The notes under the pieces: generated by a model | What the model was told of the DNA's origin: nothing | Seen by the model: only the letters and a program-made list of their open reading frames with translations | The model's database searches: none | In this document: piece by piece, positions 19,715 through 27,827 of the stretch | Layout of the letters: the number at the start of each line of letters is the position of its first letter | Numbering within the stretch: the first letter of the stretch is position 1 | Assembly (NCBI GenBank): GCA_029219245.1 | Contig: JAQXTA010000066.1 | Span: forward strand, 1-46,559 | Reading direction: 5' to 3' | Length of the DNA stretch: 46,559 nt | Origin: Lachnospiraceae bacterium | GTDB taxonomy: Bacteria; Bacillota; Clostridia; Lachnospirales; Lachnospiraceae | Position numbers and translations under genes: made by a program

Positions 19715-19769
19715 AATAATCCCCTGTATCATTCAATGCAAATGCAAAATTCTCAAACAATTAACATAC

Positions 19770-19797
19770 AGTATACCATAAATTACGCATTTGTAAA
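19770..19797 (-). promoter_or_regulatory. Promoter of murA
   Basis: Minus-strand TTTACA (19792-19797), 16-base spacer, TATACT (19770-19775), about 55 bases before the murA start. Confidence 0.65.
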
Positions 19798-19838
19798 TGG
19801 GCAGATTGCTAAAGGAATCTCTCCATAACCGCAGAATT

Positions 19839-21413
19839 TTAATTCAAATAGTCAAGAGGATTCACCTGGGAACCATTTATCAGTATCTCAAAATGCAGAT
19901 GTGGACCGGTACTGATACCGGTATTACCGCTTAAAGCAATCTTCTGCCCCTGCGATACACTTTGTCCCACTGACACTAACACTTTGCTCAAGTGTCCATA
20001 TCTGGTCTGTCTTCCATCAGCATGCTGGATATATACCACATAACCGTAACCGCTTCCCCATCCGGCTTTCGTTACCGTACCGGCAGAAGATGCCATAACT
20101 GCTGTACCAACCGGTGTTGCCCAGTCAATACCTTTGTGATAACTGCTTGCACCTCTTGTCGGTGATTTTCTTCTGCCAAAGGTAGAGGATAATCTTCCTC
20201 CGGAAATCGGCTTGATATAAGTAGGCGGAATCTTGGTTCCCCGCTCTACAATTTTCGGTACTGCCTCATAAGTAATTTCTTCTTTCAGAATTTCTCTTCC
20301 GACTTCTTCCTGATTCCTATAGGAAACGTCAGCTACCACAATCCGATGACCGGCAGACGGTTCCTGTAAGGTCTTTGTTTCCGTTGTATACCACTCGTCA
20401 TTATCCACATAGATAACTTCTGCTTCGTAATCTTCTTCATAATAAACTTCTTCCACACGTTCTACTGAAAGTTCCGGTTCCGGTACGGTAACAATCAGCT
20501 CATCCCCTACTCGTATGGTAGAATTCTCATTCTCAATCGTTTCATTCATGGCAATCAGATCCGCCAACGAAAGATTATTTTTCTCCGCAATCTGCGAGAG
20601 AGTATCCCCGGCTACCACTTCGTAAATCTGCTCTTTTTCTTGTTCCTTGGTAACCTGTTCAATGGCAACTTCCAAAGGTGTCAGCTCATAATCCTGCAAA
20701 TAAGCTTCCACCACTTCTACCGTATCCCCAAATTCTAACGACTGAAGTCCCAGCTCATAATCTGAGAAATCTTTCTCAATCTCCGGCTCTACTTCCGCAA
20801 AAATCTGGTCAATTTCCGCCTCAATACCGGCACTGACCATCATTTCCTCTTCTTCCTCTTCTGCTTCTTTTGTTGTGTAAATAGCAGTCGTCAGAACATT
20901 CAGTTCTCTCTCCGGATCCATAACAAGATCCACATAGTACTCTTTCTTCGTATCATACTTCCCAATCGATGCCTGCAGCAAAGCCAGTACTTCCTCTGTA
21001 CTGGATAAATTGACCGTATATTCATTGATTTTGACTGTGTAAGAACGATTCAGGGTTTCCTTAACATTTTTTTTCAGTACCGCAACCATATTGTTGGTAA
21101 TGGTATTCTCATCATCGATTTTCCCCCAAAGCACTTCCTGCCCTTCACAGGTTATATCATTGTCGGCAAGCACCATTTCATCGCTGGTACCGGCAATTTT
21201 TTTACGTGCTTTTATCAGGCAGCCATCTACTCGTTCCACATCATCAATAATACCCACCTGCTGTCCATTTAGATAAATGGTAAAGATATTATCTCCGGTG
21301 CTTTCCAATTTCTGATAATTGGGGAGAAAAAAGGCTGCTGTCACAATTGCCAATACCGCAACCTTAATATATGCAATTTTCATTTTTTTATAATATCTGC
21401 TTATCTTTTTCAT
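19839..21413 (-). CDS. Membrane-anchored LysM-G5-M23 peptidoglycan peptidase
   Basis: A cell-wall endopeptidase of 524 residues. An uncleaved signal anchor lies at about 13-32 (IAYIKVAVLAIVTAAFFLP). A region of about 230 residues follows with no sure assignment. A LysM domain is at about 264-310 (VVAGDTLSQIAEKNNLS), then a G5 domain (about 315-400), then the M23/LytM domain. The zinc ligands are present: H426 and D430 in HKGIDWATPVG, and HLHFE at 505-509. The ribosome site is weak. It has its own TTGACA promoter and a WalR-like box over the start point. This combination fits a growth-phase autolysin needed for wall expansion. Confidence 0.92.
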   Translation of the reverse strand: MKKISRYYKKMKIAYIKVAVLAIVTAAFFLPNYQKLESTGDNIFTIYLNGQQVGIIDDVERVDGCLIKARKKIAGTSDEMVLADNDITCEGQEVLWGKIDDENTITNNMVAVLKKNVKETLNRSYTVKINEYTVNLSSTEEVLALLQASIGKYDTKKEYYVDLVMDPERELNVLTTAIYTTKEAEEEEEEMMVSAGIEAEIDQIFAEVEPEIEKDFSDYELGLQSLEFGDTVEVVEAYLQDYELTPLEVAIEQVTKEQEKEQIYEVVAGDTLSQIAEKNNLSLADLIAMNETIENENSTIRVGDELIVTVPEPELSVERVEEVYYEEDYEAEVIYVDNDEWYTTETKTLQEPSAGHRIVVADVSYRNQEEVGREILKEEITYEAVPKIVERGTKIPPTYIKPISGGRLSSTFGRRKSPTRGASSYHKGIDWATPVGTAVMASSAGTVTKAGWGSGYGYVVYIQHADGRQTRYGHLSKVLVSVGQSVSQGQKIALSGNTGISTGPHLHFEILINGSQVNPLDYLN

Positions 21414-21435
21414 AAATTTATACCGCTATTCTTTT

Positions 21436-21452
21436 TGTAACAAAAATGTAAC
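21436..21452 (+). promoter_or_regulatory. WalR (YycF)-like box at the M23 peptidase promoter
   Basis: TGTAAC (21436-21441), five bases AAAAA, TGTAAC (21447-21452). This fits the published WalR consensus TGTWAH-N5-TGTWAH. It directly follows the -10 box on the transcribed strand, so it covers the expected start point; binding there would more likely repress than activate. The box reads on the strand opposite to the gene. Confidence 0.55.
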
Positions 21453-21481
21453 ATTTTATATTCTAGCAGTATTTATGTCAA
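21453..21481 (-). promoter_or_regulatory. SigA promoter of the M23 peptidase
   Basis: Minus-strand TTGACA (21476-21481), 17-base spacer, TAAAAT (21453-21458). Confidence 0.75.
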
Positions 21482-21539
21482 AAGTAAAGTGATATTCCTG
21501 ATTCATTTGCCCGATTCGTTATATTGCTGTATCGGTTTC

Positions 21540-22691
21540 TTATTTTTTATAAGTATACAAAAACACGGCAAGCACTACGGTAGCCGGTACACACAGAACA
21601 ATTCCCAAGCTGCCGCTTAACCCCTGCATAATAGCGATTCCGATGTTATTAGAATTAATAATTTGCTGATAAGGCAAATCGTATGCATAATCCAAAAGCA
21701 GCATACTTGTACTGCTTCCAACAAAAGCAAGAATCAACGTGTTGCTGTCCGTCCCCATCATATCTCTTCCCACGTGCATTCCTGCCCAGAAGAGTTCTTT
21801 TCTGGAAATTGACGGATTTTGTTTATAGATTTCACTAATCGCACTGCCAATCGACATGGCAACATCCATGGTTGCCCCCAGACTGGAAATCAACAGTCCT
21901 GCAAAAAGGAGTCCACCCACATGGATTTCTCTTGTTTCCCAGAGAGTTAGAAGAGATTCTATATCAGATACATTCCAGCCGCTGATACCGGATGCATAAC
22001 TGAACAGTGTCGCGCTGATGCCCGCAATGATAACCCCGGCTGTCGTTCCCAATACCGCAACTGCCGTCTTTTTGGTAGGGCCGCCAATCAAATACATGGT
22101 AACCAGCGTTGTGATGATACAGATAAAGACTGCCGTCCAAAAAAGAGAATATCCCTGATAAATCATTGGCAAATAGACAAACAGGATACACAGCACTGTA
22201 AAACTGAGTCCTAACGCTCCTTTAGCTCCCTGCTTCCCTCCTACCAGACACAAAGCCAGCAGATACAATGCTGCAAAGGCATAGATAACATACTCTCTGT
22301 CCTGTGCATAAACAGAAAGTATGACCGAATCTCCGGCAACACTTTGCATCACGATAACCCGCATACCTTCCGTACAGGCAGCACCAAATAAATAGCCGGA
22401 GGCGCTGGTCGTTTCAATTTCTTCGCCTTTTTTCTCTCCAGTAAGCAATCTGACCTTAATCAACTGCTGTCCGACACGTGTTCCGTCATATTGCAGGTTA
22501 TCCTGTAAAATTTCCGTTACTTCTGCTTTTTCAAAACTATTGCCCACGCGGGACACCAGCTGTGTTTTTTCTCCGCTATTCAGCTTCCATAAAAAAACAG
22601 CAAAAATAGCAAGGACTAAAAAGGGGACTCCCCAACGGATTATTCCCTTTTGGATTCTTTTTTTGATATCTTTTTCCACTTCGTTCTCCAT
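21540..22691 (-). CDS. YibE/F-family membrane protein
   Basis: A 383-residue multi-pass membrane protein of the YibE/F family; its function is not established. The N-terminal membrane segment (about 18-37) is followed by an extracytoplasmic OB-like part with VRLLTGEKKGEEIETT. About seven hydrophobic segments follow, with the conserved LISSLGATMDVAMSIGSAIS and GRDMMGTDSNTLILAFVGSS. Many Firmicutes carry two adjacent YibE/F genes; here there is only one. It follows the metallophosphoesterase terminator, so it is probably a separate unit. Confidence 0.88.
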   Translation of the reverse strand: MENEVEKDIKKRIQKGIIRWGVPFLVLAIFAVFLWKLNSGEKTQLVSRVGNSFEKAEVTEILQDNLQYDGTRVGQQLIKVRLLTGEKKGEEIETTSASGYLFGAACTEGMRVIVMQSVAGDSVILSVYAQDREYVIYAFAALYLLALCLVGGKQGAKGALGLSFTVLCILFVYLPMIYQGYSLFWTAVFICIITTLVTMYLIGGPTKKTAVAVLGTTAGVIIAGISATLFSYASGISGWNVSDIESLLTLWETREIHVGGLLFAGLLISSLGATMDVAMSIGSAISEIYKQNPSISRKELFWAGMHVGRDMMGTDSNTLILAFVGSSTSMLLLDYAYDLPYQQIINSNNIGIAIMQGLSGSLGIVLCVPATVVLAVFLYTYKK

Positions 22692-22782
22692 TTTTAATAC
22701 CTCTTTTTATGTCTTTCTTTTTTCTTTCCTGTTTTACACTTGCAGCAGAATTTTTCAGAAATTTCTATTGCCTTTTTACAGG

Positions 22783-22816
22783 AAAAGCAGGCCTCCTGCA
22801 CTTTTACAGAAGACCT
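22783..22816 (-). terminator. Terminator of the metallophosphoesterase gene
   Basis: Minus-strand hairpin with ten-base arms AGGTCTTCTG (22807-22816) and CAGGAGGCCT (22789-22798), allowing G-U pairs, followed by GCTTTTCC. It lies about 40 bases past the stop. Confidence 0.6.
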
Positions 22817-22858
22817 ACCTCACTCTATTGGAAGCGGTGTCGGATACACCTGCCTGTA

Positions 22859-24300
22859 TTACTGTTTGATAATCGTAAAAGTATCATCAATTTTCTCAAT
22901 AGTTCCTTCATCGGTAATCTGGTATGTTTCTACTGAGAAAGAATTTGCAGTCATATTGATAACCGAATAACTCTGAAGCCAGTTCTGGCTGCGTGCTGCA
23001 ATGTAATCCTGCTGCGTGGCAATCAATTCATAATATTTGGAACCTGATGCAGAGTTTGCTGACAGATACAAGGTTCCTTTCGGATTCGTAACCGTATTGC
23101 CCTGTGTACTTTCGATTGTGTAGCACTTGTTGTCTGCTGTAAATTCGCTCTTGGCAGCCTTTCCTTCTGCATCTTCCGGATCAAGCGGAATCTTTTCAGA
23201 AGTTGTCACATTGTATGCATTATCCCAATCATAATCAGTTTTCTTCTCATTTAAGCGGAACTCATAGCTTTGATGTGTCTGTCCATCACCATAAAGCAGT
23301 TTGGAACGGCTGTAGGTATGGTCATGTCCCTGTAATACGACATCAATATCATATTTATCAAAAATAGGTGTCAGCTGGGTTCTCAGAATCATACCATCTG
23401 TATCGGAATGATCCAGACCAGAACCGTAAATATCCTGATGGAAGGTTACAACACGCCATTTTGCTGTCGGATCGGATGCAACTGCTTCTTTGACAGTTTC
23501 TTCATGTTCTGCGCAGTTATAGTTATTAGTATTCAATACAATAAATAAGCCTTCCCCGTAAGAGTAGTAATAATCTCCACCTGCCTCTGTTAAACCGTTA
23601 TCGGTTGTATTTGGATTATTAAAGTGATAAGTATAGTCAGGATTTAAGGAATCATGGTTTCCGATTGTTGTTGCTACCGGAAGATACTGTAAAGCACTTG
23701 CTCCTAAATAACCGGCATATTCTTCTTCTTTTGCCTTACCTGTTTTATTTACCTGATCACCTGCGGAAATAATGAAATTCAGGTCAGGATTTGCACCATA
23801 AGCAATGCTTAACGTTCTGTCCCATGCATAGCTGTCGTTACATGCTGCTGTATTTGCTACACCACTGTTTGCCTTTAAGGTATCGCTGCCTTGTGGCTGT
23901 CCTTTGGAGGCACCAATCTGCGGGTCTCCTACATAAAGAATTTTTGCGCTGGAAAAGTCTCCTGTTGTATAGCTTCTGACTTCACCCTGTACCCCATTAC
24001 GTTCTACTGTATAATAATAGGTTGTGTTCGGCTCCAGTCCAGTTACTGTAACATAATTGGATACATATGCCGTTCCATTTGTGAGACTTTTATCAACTGC
24101 CTGCATAGTTCCTCTGTACTGTTTGAGGTTTGCTTTGTCTTTTCCGAATAATACGATCGGGGTTGCTTCCTTCTCACTTGCTGCTTTGCTGTACCATCTG
24201 CATAGTGTGTTGTTGCAGCCAAGGCAGTTATCTGCGGAACCATAGTAACGGCAACCGCACCTGCCAGAATACCGGATAAGATTTTCTTATTCCACTTCAT
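22859..24300 (-). pseudogene. Secreted metallophosphoesterase, reading frame broken near the signal peptide
   Basis: A purple-acid-phosphatase-like enzyme. An ATG at 24300, behind AAAGGAGA, begins a clear signal peptide (residues 1-29, ending ITALAA). That frame then runs into unrelated sequence and stops at 24043. The enzyme body is in another frame: homologous-looking sequence begins at about 24196 (WYSKAASEKEATPIVLF) with no ATG before 24106. The body carries a fibronectin-like N-domain (TGLEPNTTYYYTVERNG) and all metallophosphatase motifs: VGDPQIG, SAGDQVN, TIGNHDS, VVTFHQD and LQGHDHTYSRS. The break is therefore within about 24196-24214, and some 20-40 residues usual in relatives seem missing. 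It may be a real deletion, a sequencing error, or an internally started cytoplasmic product. Confidence 0.8.
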
Positions 24301-24336
24301 TTTTTCATATTCTCCTTTCGCGTACGCTTTTTTTCT

Positions 24337-24342
24337 ATTGTA
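24337..24342 (-). promoter_or_regulatory. -10 box for the metallophosphoesterase gene
   Basis: TACAAT on the minus strand about 37 bases before the signal-peptide ATG. The -35 region is poor (TTAGAC at 15 or GATTAG at 17 bases), which would fit an activator-dependent promoter. Confidence 0.4.
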
Positions 24343-24402
24343 CCTCTGATAAATTCAGTCTAATCATCCCACCGGAAAAGAGAAATCATATTCAGGTAAT
24401 AT

Positions 24403-24442
24403 TTTGTAATTTGTAAGTAAAGTTTGTAATAAGTAAGTAAAA
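24403..24442. repeat. Tandem 20-base repeat between metallophosphoesterase gene and dinB
   Basis: Two adjacent 20-base units (24403-24422 and 24423-24442) match at 17 of 20 positions. On the minus strand they present four TTAC elements with spacings of 11, 9 and 11 bases, one per helical turn. This resembles tandem sites of OmpR/PhoB-type regulators, including Gram-positive Pho boxes. It sits about 60 bases upstream of the phosphoesterase -10 and just before the dinB -10. Confidence 0.6.
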
Positions 24443-24456
24443 TTCCAAATTTATGT

Positions 24457-24462
24457 TACAAT
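24457..24462 (+). promoter_or_regulatory. -10 box of dinB
   Basis: TACAAT 21 bases before the dinB ATG, with AAGGAG between. No convincing -35 element; the tandem repeat ends 14 bases upstream. No LexA-type SOS box was recognised. Confidence 0.4.
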
Positions 24463-24483
24463 GGAAAAAAAGGAGAGTTACTC

Positions 24484-25734
24484 ATGGACCGGATTATTTT
24501 TCATATTGATGTAAACTCCGCTTACCTTAGCTGGAGTGCGATAGATAAACTGCAAAAGGGTTCTTCTGTTGATTTGCGTACGGTTCCCTCTATTATCGGT
24601 GGCGATATGGCAAAACGACATGGTGTTGTGCTTGCCAAATCCATCCCCGCAAAATCCTATGGCATCGTGACCGGAGAGCCGATTGTAAATGCCATGCGCA
24701 AATGTCCTGGACTTCTGTTGGAACAGCCGGACCATAAACTTTATCACAAAAGAAGCGAAGAACTAATGCAGCTTCTTGCCGATATCTGCCCTGACATCGA
24801 ACAGGTCAGCGTAGACGAATGTTATATGGACTATACTCCGATACAACAATTGTATTCATCGCCGGAGGAGGCTGCCGCCCATATTCGCACACAGGTTTAT
24901 GAAACCTTCGGATTTACCGTAAATGTTGGAATTTCTGACCGCAAAGTGTTAGCAAAAATGGCTTCCGATTTTAAAAAACCCAATTTGACACATACCCTTT
25001 ATCATAATGAAATAAAGGAAAAGCTCTGGCCCCTTCCGGTATCTTCTCTGTTTATGTGCGGTCACTCCAGCGTAGAGGCTTTGCGCAAGCTGGAGATTAT
25101 AACCATCGGCGACCTGGCACAGACAGACCTTTCCATTTTAACCGCTCATTTGAAGAGTCATGGCAAATTACTCTGGGAATATGCAAATGGTATTGACGAA
25201 TCGATTGTGGAAACAGTGCAGGCACAGGCAAAGGGTATCGGCAACTCCACCACCCTGCAAAAAGATGTACAGACAAAAGAAGACGCCCGTCCCGTTCTGC
25301 TGTCCCTTGCAGAATCCGTAGCCCGCAGACTGCGGGAAGCCGGACAGATGGCAGAAATGATTAGCGTGGAAATCAAATATAACACCTTTAAAAAAGTTTC
25401 CCACCAGACCACTCTGTCCACTCCAACCTCCGGCAGTGATACCATTTATCAGACCGCCTGCATACTCCTCGACGAGGTCTGGGATGGCACTCCGATACGA
25501 CTGCTTGGTATTCGTTCCTCAAAGCTCTCCGCCGATACGGAACCGGTACAGCTTAGTCTTTTTGACATGCCTGTCACTTTTGCTCCGAAAGATGCTTCTG
25601 CACCGCCTATTTCCGCCGAAAAAGAAGCACAATTAGGAAAAGCGCTGGATTCTATCCGCAAAAAATATGGAGCTGATGCCATTGTCCGCGGCAGCATGCT
25701 CCATTCAAATACGCAAAAAAGAAAAAAAGATTGA
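24484..25734 (+). CDS. dinB: Y-family DNA polymerase IV
   Basis: A translesion DNA polymerase of 416 residues, normal for the family. Motif FHIDVNSAYLSW carries the first catalytic aspartate (D9); Tyr14 falls at the ribonucleotide-excluding steric-gate position. QVSVDECYMDYT supplies the second acidic pair. Thumb and little-finger domains follow. QLSLFDMP near the C-terminus fits the beta-clamp binding motif, so it should work at the replication fork. The gene is divergent from the metallophosphoesterase and ends one base from the convergent XRE gene, with no terminator between them. Confidence 0.95.
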   Translation: MDRIIFHIDVNSAYLSWSAIDKLQKGSSVDLRTVPSIIGGDMAKRHGVVLAKSIPAKSYGIVTGEPIVNAMRKCPGLLLEQPDHKLYHKRSEELMQLLADICPDIEQVSVDECYMDYTPIQQLYSSPEEAAAHIRTQVYETFGFTVNVGISDRKVLAKMASDFKKPNLTHTLYHNEIKEKLWPLPVSSLFMCGHSSVEALRKLEIITIGDLAQTDLSILTAHLKSHGKLLWEYANGIDESIVETVQAQAKGIGNSTTLQKDVQTKEDARPVLLSLAESVARRLREAGQMAEMISVEIKYNTFKKVSHQTTLSTPTSGSDTIYQTACILLDEVWDGTPIRLLGIRSSKLSADTEPVQLSLFDMPVTFAPKDASAPPISAEKEAQLGKALDSIRKKYGADAIVRGSMLHSNTQKRKKD

Positions 25735-25735
25735 T

Positions 25736-26290
25736 TTAGTGATTGTAGGATAAAACAACCTCAAAAACGGCCTTTTCACAGCTCCTGTTGCTGTAATTCC
25801 AGGTCCGGCCTGCTTCAAACTGCAGGGACTTTCCCTGCTCTATCTCATAATTTTTCTCCTCAATCATAATCGAAAGTTTTCCCTGTAAAACCGTTACAAA
25901 ACAGGATTCTATTTCTCCTGTTCCTTCCCCATCACAGCTCTTGCCGGGTTCAATTTCATAATTGAAGATTTCAAAAGACCTTTTTTTATCAAACGGAAGG
26001 ATTTCTTTTACACGATAGGCATTCTCCTGCTCCCTGCATGGAAGTATGGTGTCCTTATCAATAAGTACTGCCGTATCCTCCTTCCGGTAAAGCAAGTCCT
26101 CAAAAGAGATCCGGATACCTTCCACGATTTTGCTGATTGTGGCTACGGTCGGATTGGATTCTCCACGTTCAATCTGCCCCAGCATACTTTTACTGACTCC
26201 TGTCTGCTCTGCCAGCATATCCAGACTCATATTTCTCTCTTTCCGGATTCTTTTCAAATTCACTGCTATATTCTGATCAACCCGGCTCAT
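25736..26290 (-). CDS. XRE-family regulator with C-terminal cupin domain
   Basis: A one-component transcriptional regulator. The start at 26290, behind GGAGG, gives 184 residues. The HTH is at about 8-62 (NLKRIRKERNMSLDMLAEQ, TGVSKSMLGQIERGESNPT). The cupin domain fills about 105-180 (EPGKSCDGEGTGEIESCFV, KSLQFEAGRTWNY). This class usually controls adjacent transport or metabolic genes in response to a small ligand; the nearest same-strand gene upstream encodes a flavin reductase. Its own leader contains a terminator-like hairpin. The ligand is unknown. Confidence 0.88.
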   Translation of the reverse strand: MSRVDQNIAVNLKRIRKERNMSLDMLAEQTGVSKSMLGQIERGESNPTVATISKIVEGIRISFEDLLYRKEDTAVLIDKDTILPCREQENAYRVKEILPFDKKRSFEIFNYEIEPGKSCDGEGTGEIESCFVTVLQGKLSIMIEEKNYEIEQGKSLQFEAGRTWNYSNRSCEKAVFEVVLSYNH

Positions 26291-26317
26291 ATTTAACCTC
26301 CATTCCGGTAATTTTGA

Positions 26318-26350
26318 CAAAAAGAAAAGCACCGGGTATCACCCGATGCT
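26318..26350 (-). terminator. Terminator-like hairpin inside the XRE-cupin leader
   Basis: Minus-strand hairpin AGCATCGGGT / ACCCGGTGCT (one mismatch) followed by TTTTCTTTTT. It lies 28 bases before the XRE start but downstream of that gene's best promoter. It can serve as the terminator for the flavin-reductase transcript and may also attenuate the XRE transcript. Confidence 0.65.
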
Positions 26351-26389
26351 ACACCTTTGTAACAACATCTGCTTTATTCAACTGTATTT

Positions 26390-26418
26390 ATCATACTTGG
26401 TTTTCACGTTTTCGTCAA
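26390..26418 (-). promoter_or_regulatory. SigA promoter of the XRE-cupin gene
   Basis: Minus-strand TTGACG (26413-26418), 17-base spacer, TATGAT (26390-26395). The leader is about 93 bases and includes the hairpin at 26318-26350. Confidence 0.65.
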
Positions 26419-26472
26419 GCAATTTCCTGCTGTTTTACTGTTTGTTTTTCTTTGCTTTTGTACGATTGCGCG

Positions 26473-27033
26473 CTATTTTTTCACACTGTAGCCAAAGAAA
26501 CCAATTTCTTTTCCTACCGAAAGATATCTTCCATGGGAATACACAAGCGGTTTTGCATCGTTTAGATGGAATCTGCCGTTTGCATCCATATACCGCTCAT
26601 CCGCATGCACCGCTACCACTTCTGCCAGAAACATATGATGGGTACCGAGTTCTTTCTTTTCCGTAACCCTGCATTCCAGATTGACCGGACTTTCTTTTAC
26701 CATCGGTACCTTGACCTTTTCTCCCGGAATTTTGGTTAGCTTCATATCTTTCCATTTATCCACATCTTTTCCGCTTTTCACACCACAATAATCGGTTGCA
26801 AAAGCAAGCTCTTCCGTTGTCAGATTGATGACAAACTCCCCTGTTTCCTCTATCATATGATAAGAATAACGCTCCGGACGGACGGAAATGGAAACCATCG
26901 GCGGATCCGAACAGATTGTTCCTGTCCACGCAATTGTCAGCAAATTGCTGTTTCCTGCTTTATCAGCCACGCTGACCAACACCGCCGGCAGCGGATACAA
27001 CATATTTCCCGGTTTAAAATTCTGTTTTCCCAT
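26473..27033 (-). CDS. Flavin reductase-like FMN-binding protein (flavoredoxin type)
   Basis: A 186-residue cytoplasmic FMN protein of the flavin-reductase/flavoredoxin group. Signatures include YPLPAVLVSVADKAG, NLLTIAWTGTICSDPPMVSI, SVRPERYSYHMIEETGEFVI and HHMFLAEVVAVHADE. Such proteins pass electrons from NAD(P)H or ferredoxin to flavin; the partner is unknown. It begins 23 bases after the coiled-coil gene, so the two probably share a transcript from the promoter at 27669-27697. Confidence 0.88.
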   Translation of the reverse strand: MGKQNFKPGNMLYPLPAVLVSVADKAGNSNLLTIAWTGTICSDPPMVSISVRPERYSYHMIEETGEFVINLTTEELAFATDYCGVKSGKDVDKWKDMKLTKIPGEKVKVPMVKESPVNLECRVTEKKELGTHHMFLAEVVAVHADERYMDANGRFHLNDAKPLVYSHGRYLSVGKEIGFFGYSVKK

Positions 27034-27056
27034 ACTGCTTTCTCACTCTTTTCAAA

Positions 27057-27575
27057 CTAAAATACCAAGGTAATGTTGAACAGATTAATAATAATATCAA
27101 CCAGTACCAAAAGCAGAATACAGATTGATACCGGAAGAACCGCTTTCTGCTTTTTACAGCTCTCCTGCTGTCTTTCCGTAAGCACTTCGGTCTGCTTATT
27201 CAATTCTTCTATCATGGCAGCTTGTACATTCCGGTAAACCTTGACATTCTCTTTATGTTGAAATTCCTCCGTATGTGCAAATGCTTCTTCCAACTGTTTC
27301 TTTATCTCTGCCAGAAGCTGTTCCCTGTCTTCCTGCGTATTACCGGTTGCCTGAATCTCTTCAATCTTCTGAAGACTTTCCTGTAAAACTTTCTGTACCT
27401 GCTCTGTATTTTCTGCTGTCTTCAAATGAACCTTCCGCATTTCCTGCAGCAGATTCTCATACTCTGCCACCTGACTCTGTAGCTGTTCCATCTTCGCGGT
27501 CTCAGCAGCGGAATTTGCCTTGATTATTTCCTGCGCATTCATTTTCTGTGCAAGTTTATCCATAAAGGTATCCAT
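27057..27575 (-). CDS. Tail-anchored coiled-coil membrane protein, function unknown
   Basis: I do not recognise the family. From the second of two adjacent ATGs (27575, GGAGG seven bases upstream) it has 172 residues. Residues about 15-130 form a long Glu/Gln/Lys-rich coiled coil (AETAKMEQLQSQVAEYENL, LLAEIKKQLEEAF). One membrane segment ends the chain (AVLPVSICILLLVLVDIII), leaving about eight residues after it. With no signal peptide, the coil should face the cytoplasm. It leads an operon with the flavin reductase, but no functional link is evident. Confidence 0.75.
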   Translation of the reverse strand: MDTFMDKLAQKMNAQEIIKANSAAETAKMEQLQSQVAEYENLLQEMRKVHLKTAENTEQVQKVLQESLQKIEEIQATGNTQEDREQLLAEIKKQLEEAFAHTEEFQHKENVKVYRNVQAAMIEELNKQTEVLTERQQESCKKQKAVLPVSICILLLVLVDIIINLFNITLVF

Positions 27576-27668
27576 CATTTTTCCTCCAAACATAGTCCAT
27601 ACCACTTTCTGTCAATTGTATTTCTGCCAACGTTACTTCAGCAGCCTGGCTCTTTCTTTTATTTGTTT

Positions 27669-27697
27669 ATTTTAACATTTTTCGCATCCTGTGACAA
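27669..27697 (-). promoter_or_regulatory. SigA promoter of the coiled-coil/flavin reductase operon
   Basis: Minus-strand TTGTCA (27692-27697), 17-base spacer, TAAAAT (27669-27674). Confidence 0.65.
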
Positions 27698-27788
27698 CCA
27701 AATTTGTAGATAGTTTTTTGTTGATTTTGCACAAATATAAATTCCATTTTTTTACTTTTTTATAATAATTAACGATACTTTTACATCA

Positions 27789-27822
27789 TGTTCATAGTTT
27801 GTTCATATTTAATGGATATAAT
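27789..27822 (+). promoter_or_regulatory. Activator-type promoter for the candidate small RNA
   Basis: A perfect TATAAT (27817-27822) lacks a -35 hexamer. In that place are two copies of TGTTCATA (27789-27796 and 27800-27807) with an 11-base period. Tandem sites at one helical turn overlapping -35 are typical of OmpR/PhoB-type activators. Confidence 0.45.
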
Positions 27823-27827
27823 TATTT

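Noticed and set aside
24403..24442. Tandem repeat as a CRISPR remnant
   Set aside because: Units are directly adjacent without spacers, only two copies, and no cas gene is nearby.
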